From: Kalaharituber pfeilii
Lineage: Eukaryota; Ascomycota; Pezizomycetes; Pezizales; Pezizaceae
Length of the DNA: 64,000 nucleotides
Assembly: GCA_015179045.1 (NCBI GenBank)
Contig: WHUZ01000024.1
Location: 248,001-312,000, forward strand
Reading direction: 5' to 3'
Positions 52,876-61,994 of this stretch are shown here, piece by piece. The notes below the pieces were generated by a model. That model had not been told where the DNA came from. It was given only the letters and a program-made list of their open reading frames with translations, and did no database searches. The position numbers and the translations under genes are program-made. Each line of letters opens with the position of its first letter. The first letter of the stretch is position 1.

Positions 52876-53721
52876 CTGTGTTTCACCACATCTCGACGCA
52901 CACCACAATTCGACGCACTTTCCCACCAAAACTGAACGAATGAGAACCTGTATATTTCCACGAACAGAACCTACTTTTCTATGCGCCTTTGAGGAGGCTT
53001 AAAGCAAGCATCATTTTTCAGATCCTGCATCTCTACTTTAAAAAAAAAAGTAGTTATGGATGAATTAGATCTCTGCACATTCGCACATAAGTCTTGGCAT
53101 ATATTTTTGCGGTAAAATTGCAGATATGGAAATCTGCCCACTGCACCTGCAATTCATTCAATAGAAACATTTAAACACTTTATTTGAGTAATTTATCCCT
53201 ATGGAGATATACAGGAATGGCATCAATAAAATCCTTGAAGTAATTATTGAGTTGTTTAAAATATTTTATTCTCATAGAAATATTGCATATGAATAGTATC
53301 GGAAGAGGACCTGAAAATATATATCAGCATGCCAACTATGCAATATATCAAAATGGACTGAATAAAGCCAAGTGAGTCAATATACAGCTAGGAGAGACCC
53401 TTTAGTCACAAGACTATGGCCATTGGTGTGATAGTGCTAAAAAAGAGTAGTATGTTCAGTCCGCTGAAATATTGTATGAGAATCCCATACAAATAAATGC
53501 CAAGACATTGTTACAAATTTCGCTGTGCCATAATTCCTTGAGAGTGTGTTCTTTGAGCGAGCAGAGGTGCGAAACATGAAGAACAAGTATTTATTTAGTG
53601 TCTCTAAATAGTGCTTACAAAGTTCTGCTCTAGTGGTTGAGGTACACGCTCTTCTGCGTGGCTAGTTTTGGTGGGAAAGTGTGTCGAATTGTGGTGTGCA
53701 TCGAGATGTGGTGATACACAG
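52876..53721. mobile_element. Foldback element FB-3 (TA-flanked, 846 bp)
   Basis: TA at 52874-52875 and 53722-53723. Tips CTGTGTTTCACCACATC and GATGTGGTGATACACAG. Each arm has two units with an 18-bp period (CCACATCTCGACGCACAC / CCACAATTCGACGCACTT). The interior shares ATCCCATACAAATAAATGCC-type sequence with FB-2 and FB-4. Noncoding. Confidence 0.85.
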
Positions 53722-53989
53722 TAGGAGTGATCATATTGCAGCTAATCGATATCTCAACCATGGCAAAAAACTCTGCTAGAAGGCAAGACTTAATATTCTA
53801 TCAGAATTAGTAATGGGTCTATTTCGTGCTGTAGATTTTTCAGAAATGTACTGTGATAGTATACCTTACCTTAGATTTCAGGGCGGAACATAGCCAATGG
53901 GCATTGTTGCCAAGACGCGAAAAATGTACAAATGTACCAACACTCACCTATGGAGCGGAAATATACAAGTCTACAAGGCATCGGGAAAC

Positions 53990-54042
53990 TTTTTTTTTTT
54001 TTTTGGTCACTTGACCCCGCGTGCAGCTGTTCGCTGTGGCAG
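53990..54042 (-). mobile_element. Micro-retroposon, type-2 tail (53 bp)
   Basis: A 13-bp repeat GGCATCGGGAAAC (53977-53989, 54043-54055). The minus-strand insert begins CTGCCACAGCGAACAGCTGC at the hairpin and ends in poly(A). Confidence 0.85.
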
Positions 54043-54205
54043 GGCATCGGGAAACATTGAGAAAGAGCATACACGAATGGTTAGGGCACTGCTGCAGTTA
54101 CCCATGAGTATCCCATTCAAGGTGGCAGTAGGGGCACTGGGAGTCATACCAACGGATGCATAAATCAACAAGCTACGGAGAAGAGCAGCCATTAGGATAG
54201 CGACA

Positions 54206-54270
54206 GTTTTCGCGCCCTGCCTTGGCGAACAGCTGCACGCGGGGTCATGTGATATAAAAAAAAAAAAAAA
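54206..54270 (+). mobile_element. Micro-retroposon, type-2 tail (65 bp)
   Basis: A 14-bp repeat AGGATAGCGACAGT (54192-54205, 54271-54284). The insert is TTTCGCG, then CCCTGCCTTGGCGAACAGCT...GCGGGGTCATGTGATATA and poly(A). Confidence 0.88.
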
Positions 54271-54322
54271 AGGATAGCGACAGTCCCAGGTCATATAGGC
54301 GGATTTTGCAAAGTCCGGTTAA

Positions 54323-54673
54323 ATACTGGGCGGCAAGTTACTACGGAAATGGCAGTACGAAATCGGGAAAGCAGACAGCCCAGAATGTCGATGGTGTGGG
54401 GAGGAGGAGGAGACTACTGAACATGTGCTCACTAGGTGCAGGACATGGAAACGAAAGTGGCCAGGGGGCATGCAAGACTTGGTCACTCCTCCGAAGAGCA
54501 AGGACACAGGCCCACTAAGAGACATCTTGGAGTGGGCAGGGGCATAGGAGACACACAGGATCTTTTCTTATTCCTTTTCTTCTACCTTCATATGTATCTA
54601 ATCTCATATAACTAATCTCGCCATAGCCCCCAGGGCGGCACGCGAGTAATGATATAAAAAAAAAAAAAAAAAA
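54323..54673 (+). mobile_element. LINE 3' fragment inserted in Harbinger-2 terminus
   Basis: AAGTCCGGTTAA at 54311-54322 and 54674-54685. It encodes LLRKWQYEIGKADSPECRWC, GEEEETTEHVLTRC, WKRKWPGGMQDLVTPPKS and a stop near 54547, the LINE zinc-finger C-terminus. A 3' UTR, the type-1 hairpin and poly(A) follow. Confidence 0.88.
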
Positions 54674-54872
54674 AAGTCCGGTTAACTCATATTCGGTTAT
54701 TTTCCGGTTATTATTAATCAATGTTGCTGTAGCAACGTGTTGTTTGTGGCTGAGTTAACCGAATTTCTGGCAATTTTCCGGTTATATAACCGAATAAATT
54801 CGGTTAAACACAAAGTGCGGTTAAGGACTTTACATCAACACCAAAGTATCTTGATATTTTTTACTTGCTCAA

Positions 54873-55805
54873 ATGTCTTCTCAAACCCCTTCTCTATCAC
54901 CTGCGCCTACAATTTTAACATCCCGTGGGCGTGGTCGTGCAACATCGTCCTTACCGCAAACTCAATCTCCGGCACCTCAAAGCCAATCACCAGCACCTGC
55001 AGACAACTTACGTACTCGACTCAATGATGAAGAAAAGCTTCATCTAGTCCGCTTATGCATTGAATACCAAGCGGAGCATGTCAAAGGCAAGAAAGGAGCT
55101 TTTTGGCAAAAAATCTGAATGTTACTGAAAGAACAAATTGGGAAGGACCTCCGAGATCCTCAGGGTACGATGAAAATCTTGCTTCAACAGTTTGAACTTG
55201 ATGAGGAAAGAGAATCAAAGGAGTCAGGAACAGCACAAACTGATACCGACCTTAAACAAGCTCTAAGAGCATGGCGAGACCATGAAAGGGAGCTTAAACG
55301 GCAGAATGAGGATACCAAAAAGTCACAATCACAACTGGATGCCGAGGTGCAGGAAGCGAATATTCATCGGCAGAATCTCCTTCGTGTACGCAGTCAAAAG
55401 AGATCGATCATAACAGTAGATGATAATGATTCTGGAGATTCATTATCTACAATTAAGGATGAGTCACAGATTAAAGTTAAGACAGAGGAGGAGAAAAACA
55501 AACAAGCAATTAAAACACTTAAAGCTCTTCGGAAGCGACGACGTCGATCTGATACAGATATTCAGCTTCAAGCTATTAGCAATTCAATGGAAGAGGCAGG
55601 TGATCGATTAGCACAAGCAATTGAAACATTGGCTAGTAGCTCGGGTACCGGTACAGAAGAGAGACTCAAGGAGCTAGAAGAACAAATAAAAAGAGAAGCG
55701 AATGAGAGACTAGAGGACAGGAAAAAACAAGCGGAAGATAATGCATTTATCAAGAACATGCTTGTAGAGCTGCTTGCTAGACAGTCAGGTGGAAGTACAA
55801 ATTAG
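54873..55805 (+). pseudogene. Harbinger-2 Myb/SANT-like protein with one in-frame UGA
   Basis: ATG 54873 (MSSQTPSLSPAPTILTSRGR). After a Ser/Pro/Gln-rich lead, residues about 48-82 (LNDEEKLHLVRLCIEYQAEH...GAFWQKI) begin a trihelix/SANT-like domain. A TGA at 55116-55118 interrupts it. The same frame continues LLKEQIGKDLRDPQGTMKIL, then a long charged helical region (RAWRDHERELKRQNEDTKKS, EERLKELEEQIKREANERLE) to the stop at 55805. A Trp codon mutated TGG to TGA is the simplest explanation. A role as transposase partner is inferred from the two-gene context. Confidence 0.7.
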
Positions 55806-56876
55806 AGCTTCAGATATATATCAAGACTGGGGGGTAAGAGATTGTATTTATTAGATGTTTGACTTCCTCTTAAGCATGTATGAATATTAGTTAGAAGAAC
55901 AGCAATCATGTAGTATCCTGCAACAGGAGATAGTCCAATTCGCATGCTTCCTGAATGTGTAACAAACTGCCATAAGGAACCAATTTTGCTAAAGCCATGC
56001 TCAACAGATATACGTAGTGAGGACATATGTGCATTGACCTCTTGTAACAAAGGATGAAGAGTACGATTTGCCTTTGCTTTATATGCACCCATAATACCAT
56101 ATGCATTGCCATATGCAGGATCACCATAAATATAGAGAGTTTCATGATCCATGAAGAGTTGGTGAAGAATTTCATTCATCTTAAGCTCATTCCATACTGC
56201 CCAGTCACCCATTTTGCCATAAAATGGACCTCCGAGATGAGAAACAAGTCCATCTGGAGTCATGATTGCTTGAAATTTGATAGAATGAGCCTTTTTGTAG
56301 CCAGAATACCATAGTCTGATTTTGATCTGGTCGACAGATAATTTTTAAAGTCCCATCTATAAATCCCCACACTCCTTGAACACCTCCGCATTCAGATATT
56401 GCAGTGGCATAACATTTCAGCTGATTATAAGTCAAGCGAGAATGGTCCCAGAATAATTTCGCGGAATATCGATCTACCAGATAGTGCACCACATCAGTAA
56501 ATACTGATGATTGCCATGACCGACTCCGACCAAACCAATGATAGTTCTCCTTATATCGATTTGGTGCTGCCAGGCGAAACAGTAGCAAACAAAAGGCGGC
56601 TTCTTCTCCTGGGCGGTATCTACCTCGAAAGGTAATCTGATCAAGCTCAAGAAAAGGAAGAATCAATCGAAAGAACTCTAGACAGTCTTCTGCTGATATA
56701 TTATCCAGACAGAAGCCACCTAAGTTTGGTGGGGGCAGTGGTTGTCGATATCGAGTTCTCTGACGTCGGTGATGAAGGGTAAGAACTGCATTCATAACTG
56801 ACTGTGTACTTGAGAGTACAAAGGCTGCCGCAGATGCGACAGCTAAAGTGGTCTTGCGGCGCGAGGTTATCGCCAT
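55802..56876 (-). pseudogene. Harbinger-2 transposase (DDE_Tnp_4-like), one frameshift
   Basis: ATG 56876 (MAITSRRKTTLAVASAAAFV). Central sequence GRYRPGEEAAFCLLLFRLA and NYHWFGRSRSWQSSVFTDVV leads to GVWGFIDGTLKIICRP (first Asp). A single-base indel near 56310 shifts the frame. The next frame gives IMTPDGLVSHLGGPFYGKMG, YIYGDPAYG (second Asp) and SLRISVEHGFSKIG (catalytic Glu), ending at 55802. About 358 codons in total. All three catalytic residues are present, so only the one indel visibly disables it. Confidence 0.78.
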
Positions 56877-57352
56877 AGGTCGCGGTATGCGTGGAATATG
56901 CGTGCAGTTATACGTGGAAAATAACCGAGAAAATAACCGCAGAAATAACCTAGGTACGTTGCAAAATCTGGGCCGTTTTTTGGTTCGGTTATCATGACTA
57001 ATGGTTACCCGGAAAATAACCGAATTTCAATAACCGGACTTTGCAAAATCCGCCTTATAAACCGAAGTAGGATAGGAAAAGAAAGTCTTGTTGATAAGCT
57101 AATGCAGGAGGCGGTGGGGGATGAGTCGGGCACTAGAATCGAGTTACACGTAGCTCGGGAGTGGAAGCCGTGGAGGAAGGGGATAATTTTGGGAAGTATG
57201 GAGGCGGAGCAGTGGCGGAGCAGAGGCAGCCAAAGGAGGTGGAACGCGAGCAGTGGATCACTGCAGTAGCACTATGGGAAGAAGAGCAGATATGGAATGG
57301 AGCGCAGGTATAGTATACAGATGGGAGCCGTTCAGAGGCCGGAGTAGGGGCA

Positions 57353-57780
57353 GTGGCGGTGAGAGTCCGCAGACCAGCATTGGGAACATATGGGGGTGCA
57401 GGCGAACCGGACAGATATAAAGCATACAGGGTAGCATTGCCCGGCACATACGATAATGACGTAGCTGAACTAGCTGCAGTTCTGGAGGCATGCCAGGTGG
57501 CACTTATGCAGGCCGATGGGAGCTCAGGCTCCGGGAAGATATACATTCTAACAGACTCGCAGTATGTGGTACGGGCGGCACTAGACGGGCAATTCAAAGC
57601 ATGTTCACGGCTTGAGCATGAGCTCCTCAGGATGAGCCACAGGCTGGAGGATAAGGGTGTAGAAGGATACATAATCTGGATCCCGGCACATCTGGGGATT
57701 GCAGGGAATGAGAGGGCGGACAAGGAGGCCAAGAGAGCAGTGGTAGACCCAGGATGGAGGATGCAGGGGGTACCCGGCCA
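57353..57780 (+). pseudogene. LINE-C RNase H domain
   Basis: AELAAVLEACQVAL (catalytic Glu), YILTDSQYVVRAALDGQ (Asp) and GYIIWIPAHLGIAGNERADK (His and Asp) match RNase H of Tad-type LINEs. The first Asp (VYTDGSRSEAG) is one frame away near 57310. Beyond about 57790 the frame is no longer LINE-like. Confidence 0.65.
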
Positions 57781-58089
57781 ACTCACGACCATATTATGCG
57801 GAAATGCCAGAAGCTCAAGAAGAAGAGGCTGGAGGAAGGCCTTTACGGGACACGCAGGGACGGGCGGGCGGTACCTACAGGTTTTGACATTTGGTTCGCA
57901 AAAGATGAATGGTCTAAGACGCAGAACTTCTGCATGAGGGTAGCGGGGCGAATTAAGCCTATTCACTTTGGGAAGGGGAGCCAAGGGTAGGAGAGCGGAA
58001 GGAGATGAGGAAGAGGAGGACGGGGGGATGGGAGGGTTGCGGGCGGACTTTGTCAGGGTGACCGAACAAAGTATCGATGATAAGCGATG

Positions 58090-58725
58090 AGAGATGACGC
58101 ATGATAATCACACCATTCATAGTTATGATGGTGAAGAGAGAGAAGCTTGTTAGTTAGCACTCAATGTTAAATAGAACAATGCAAATAACCGACACGCTGG
58201 ACGCCTATATATAGAGGCCTCTACACAAAGGTCAAGTTCCAAGCGTTGTCCTAAGTTACACCTACATTTCGCTGCAATCGCAAACACCGTAACAGAGTTT
58301 ATTTCTTTCTTTGTTCCTGATTTTTATTTTTCTAGAGGGGGGAACCCCGTTTCCTTTGTAAAACCTTGCCGCATATAGTCCCGGAAAAAGTGCAATAGCC
58401 AGGCACCGTCGGGGACGTAAAACAATAACAAACTCCATTTACTTTACTGTAGATAATTGATGACAACCACTAGTGCTTAGCGACATTGTTGCTGTTTCAC
58501 TTTCTTTGTAACTACATCATAAGGTATTTTCATTATAAGGGACTCTCTGGTTATTTTCATTATTCCCCTATTCTTTTCCTCTCACTTTATTTGTAACTAC
58601 AACCTCGTCATAGCCCATAGGGCGGTATTAGTGTCTGTTCATTATAGCATGAACAAGTTGTATGTAGATAAAAATAACTTCCTCTAGATTTTTTTCATTA
58701 TTACACCCTTTGTTGGGATTTCATT
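58090..58725. other. Spacer with a type-1 tail relic
   Basis: Contains CCTCGTCATAGCCCATAGGG at 58605-58624, a tail relic without poly(A). No gene seen. Confidence 0.4.
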
Positions 58726-58744
58726 ATAGCAAGGTGGGGATGGA

Positions 58745-58959
58745 TTGCCGGGATGCGAAGGAGTGGAGAAGAGGGGAGGGGGGAGAGGGGGAGATATATA
58801 GTGCAGCCTCCCTGAGGCAGAAACCGGAAGGACCGTCCGGAGGTTTCTGGAATCAGGTTTTAGAAGTAGATGAAATTTCTTTGTTTGTTAAGCCTGTCTC
58901 CGGGCTTCGAGGGCTTGCCCAGGGACCCTGCCATGGCCACGTGCTACAAGCGGGGTTAT

Positions 58960-58989
<30 letters not shown>
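58745..58989 (+). mobile_element. Short retroposon with type-2-like tail, copy 2 (245 bp)
   Basis: A perfect 14-bp repeat AAGGTGGGGATGGA (58731-58744, 58990-59003). The body matches 8030-8262 closely, including AGCCTGTCTCCGGGCTTCGA and the variant hairpin. Poly(A) end. Confidence 0.88.
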
Positions 58990-58991
<2 letters not shown>

Positions 58992-59139
58992 GGTGGGGAT
59001 GGAAATCCGAGAGTGTGGTGTGTTACATTGTAACAAGGTCTGAATGTAGTGCATTCTCCGCCTTTAATGTGAATGGTCCGCCAAATGGCTGCAAGCAGTC
59101 CGTCAATGGGGAACAAACCCTTGGTGCAGCTAGCCATCC

Positions 59140-59274
59140 GCTGGTTCGGAAAGTATTGGAACGCTGCATAAATTGTGCGGGCTGTTCGCCTTTGGAATAG
59201 TGCAAATATGTTATGCAGCGTTCCAATAATAGCCCGCACAATTTATGCAGCGTTCCAATACTTTCCGAACCAGC
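59140..59274. repeat. Perfect 44-bp inverted repeat (hairpin)
   Basis: GCTGGTTCGGAAAGTATTGG...GTGCGGGCT at 59140-59183 is exactly the reverse complement of 59231-59274. The 47-bp loop holds a third copy of TATGCAGCGTTCCAATA. It could be a miniature transposon or a foldback terminus. Confidence 0.85.
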
Positions 59275-59673
59275 GAGTATTATCCAATGTAGTTGAAACT
59301 GTTCGCGAATTCAGTGATGTGCAACATTTTTCGACTGCTGTCAGAATTGTGCATTTAACTCGTCCATTACGCTGAGTTGCTATTTGTATATGAATTTATG
59401 ATAGGTTGCTATCGTTGCAGAGCATAATTTGCTTTTTTCAGTTTCCCCCTCCTGCAACGGTGATTCAGCCTCAATAGTCCCTGCCGTATCGCAAGAGCAA
59501 ACTGTTTAACTTCTTGTCGCCATCGAGAATTTACAGTCTACACGCAAACTATTTTTCTGACGAAAGCATAAGAGGTACCATACCAACAGAGAGTAAAGTT
59601 ATTTACGAGACGAGTAAGTCGAAATAGGATTTTGTTATGACTCGGAACGGTAACTAAGCAGTGTTTACACAGC

Positions 59674-60325
59674 ATGAGTTCCGCAGTAGCCTCAGCTTCC
59701 ACCAGTGCCTCCAGGCCCCTTATCAATAGCAACCAGAAGGGCCAACTAATGTTAGATCAAGCCATCAAGGGCTTCACCCAATTACTTACTCCGCAACAAA
59801 AAGCCACGATCTAAAATGGGCCACCTCCCGAACGAGAACAGATCCGTGAATTGACAACTGAAATCGCCGATAAGATCCTCCTCAAATTCCAGGCCAAGAA
59901 ATATGCTCGTAGAGTCCAGCAATTTCTTGGGCTTCTTCAACAATATTCCTCCATTATAGACACATTCGTTTCAAGCGAGCCAAAGGTAGCTGCCTTGGTT
60001 TGGGGCGGGGTAAAGCTTCTTATCTTTGTAAGTTTATGTAAAATCGCGCGCTTGTAAAACCTGAAAGTTTATGTAATTCCTCAGGCTGTTCATTGCATGG
60101 TGTACATATAGCTAACATTTATCGTTCCTAGACGGCACTCAATTACTTCCAGTATTTCTCAAAACTAACGGCATTGCTGGAACGAATTGGAAAGCTTGTT
60201 CCGATTTTCGACAAATTCGAGGAGCTATTCGATAGTAACCTCAAACTCAAGGATGCTGTAGCCGAATTCTGGGCAGTGGCTATATCTATCGACCAAGGCA
60301 TTCGGGTTCTTACAAAGGAAAGGTA
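59674..60325 (+). pseudogene. NLR-like N-terminal fragment (DUF7708-like)
   Basis: ATG 59674 (MSSAVASASTSASRPLINSN). A TAA at 59812-59814 interrupts after QQKATI. The frame continues REQIRELTTEIADKILLKFQ, VQQFLGLLQQYSSIIDTFVS and EPKVAALVWGGVKLLIF, the pattern of the alpha-helical region (DUF7708-like) preceding NACHT or ankyrin modules in fungal NLR-type proteins. A GTAAGT intron (60027-60131) joins in phase to TALNYFQYFSKLTALLERIG and KDAVAEFWAVAISIDQGIRV. It ends at AAAGGAAAGGTAAG, which is either a second donor or a stop. Segmental duplication copy 2 begins 40 bp further on, so the remainder is missing here. Confidence 0.6.
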
Positions 60326-60433
60326 AGCTATTCAGCCTTGCCAATATGTCTTCCAGTATATGTTAATCCAGGCCATAACTTGATAATCGTGGTCGCTAAT
60401 ACAGACTATAGTTGGGTACCGCTACATAAATTA

Positions 60434-61182
60434 TGTCTTCGAGCAGCCCACGCCGCTCGAATTTGAATGCTCCAGAACAACAGGGTCGAGAGTCGCATAA
60501 GGCCTCATCCCCTGGAAGCCCTGGAAGCCGCAAAGCGGTAGATTCTCCCCGAACATTGAGCAAGTTCCATTGATTGGAGAAGAAATTACCAAAGTTGTGC
60601 ATGACTCCAGCTCCACCCTAGCCTCCGAGTTTTCAGACTTGAGTGAGAGTTCCGATACTGTAGCACCTACCCCACTAGACGATAATCATGATAATCTGAA
60701 TCAGGTTGCCATCGATACCAGGCATAACACTCGCTTAAACAGGGGTAAGTACCATCCGACACAACATCCGTGTATTCTCAGGGGCTACCCTTAGTCTGCA
60801 CATGCACATACATGGTTATCAGGGGCGAAGTCACACTTATGTATTCCGCCGACCTCCTTCGCCACCGAATATCCCTTTAGTTTTCAAAGACCCTATTCTC
60901 TCGGATCTCTTGAGATCCACTGGCTGGGAAAGAATTGAGGATAAACTCATGGAAAAGAGGAAGTACAATTTGAAGTGGAGGATTTGGCTAGAGGCGGTGG
61001 GGAAGGCGGAGGTTGAGGAGTGGGAGAAGGCGTTGTTGTGGAAGGAAAGCATCACAATGCAGCAACTAAGGGGTGAGGATCAGTGCGAAATGGCATCTTT
61101 TCTGAGAAGGGTTTGGGAGGCTTGTGAGATTAGGGGGTCGGAGGATGATGGCAACTATGTTGCTGCAGTATATATCCAGTAA
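60434..61182 (+). pseudogene. Second copy of the orphan gene, frameshifted
   Basis: ATG 60434 (MSSSSPRRSNLNAPEQQGRE). One A is lost near 60541 relative to copy 1, so the frame ends shortly after. The body continues one frame over (EEITKVVHDSSSTLASEFSD). At 60745-60781 GTAAGT...TTCTCAG would, if spliced (37 nt), join RG to ATLSLHMHIHG in frame and carry on to the TAA at 61182 (YVAAVYIQ). The C-terminal 120 residues are about 90 percent like copy 1 by eye. Confidence 0.7.
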
Positions 61183-61394
61183 ACGCATATTACCCAAATT
61201 TCCTTCTGACAGCGATATTACATGGTTTAGATTAATCAGTTATATAAAGGCAAATAATTTAATAAAAATGAATATTTTTTGAATGAATATTCGTTTGTTT
61301 TTGAAATGACGAATATAAGCAGATCTCCCACATAAGCTGACAATCGCATAGGCTAAAAAAAAAAGAAAAAACTACACCTTTGCCCCTCACTTCT

Positions 61395-61572
61395 AGGCTC
61401 AAGCCGGGATTAGAACCAGAATCATCAAGTGAATGGAAGTCGACGGGCCCATTGGCACCCGCGCTGTCAACCCCAGTTCTCAGGACTCTCCTGTTGTGCG
61501 AGCTACACCGGCTGATTGCTAGTATCATTCTGAACCATAAAGGCCCCACCAGCGCTCCTATCCACAACTAGG
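61395..61572 (-). other. tRNA-like Pol III element, copy 2
   Basis: The minus strand has TAGCAATCAGCCGG and GGTTCTAATCCCGGC as in copy 1, followed by a T-run at 61370-61350. A tRNA-derived SINE is the best guess. Confidence 0.3.
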
Positions 61573-61994
61573 AAGCAGGTGATGCTGTGGCCGCCCACTT
61601 GCTTCTGTTGCAGGTTGCAGATAATTATCTCTGCGTAACACAAGCAGCATTCATTCCATTATAGAACTAGTGTTAGGAGGCGACTTTCTCACAAACCCGC
61701 CTGCGAAACATACAAGACCTCAGCACAGGCAGTCTCTTGATCTAAGTATGCTAAAATAACCGGATTCTTACATTCACTCTCCTGGCTAGCAAAGCTTTCC
61801 CCCTGGATTTTTCAGCCCTCCACCCCATTACCATATATCAACCTGGCCGGGTACAAATTGTCAACTGTCACAGAGTCCCCTGCCATTGGCGCTTACGTGC
61901 CTTCCAATTGTAACAATTGTGGGTTCATTTGTACGTCCGCATCCGAGCTGAAGTTTCAACATATGGCAGTCATCGAAATATCAGCGTTGTTCAT

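Larger units (their letters stand above)
54298..57053. mobile_element. PIF/Harbinger-like element 2 (two convergent genes)
   Basis: Termini GGCGGATTTTGCAAAGTCCG and the reverse complement. The flanks are CATATA on the left and TTATAA on the right, so the 3-bp duplication is not exact. Numerous TAACCG/CGGTTA motifs lie inside both ends (54711-54815, 56920-57040). It carries a Myb-like gene (plus) and a DDE_Tnp_4-like transposase (minus) whose 3' ends overlap by a few bases. A LINE fragment interrupts the left terminus. Confidence 0.8.
53870..58040 (+). mobile_element. LINE-C: Tad1-like element split by Harbinger-2
   Basis: The plus strand at 53930-54290 encodes the post-RT part of ORF2 (TYGAEIYKST, EKEHTRMVRALLQLPMSIPF), interrupted by two micro-retroposons. 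Sequence resumes after Harbinger-2 at 57054 with decayed coding DNA and an RNase H domain. Stops and indels are frequent. A type-1 tail relic at 58607-58635 (GTCATAGCCCATAGGGCGGT) may be its 3' end. Confidence 0.65.
60368..61989 (+). repeat. Segmental duplication, copy 2
   Basis: Matches 23502-25083. It differs by substitutions, a 29-bp extra segment (about 61541-61572) and small indels. Confidence 0.9.

Noticed and set aside
57133..57984. 283-codon minus-strand frame
   Set aside because: The plus strand encodes a clear RNase H domain; the minus reading has no recognisable features.
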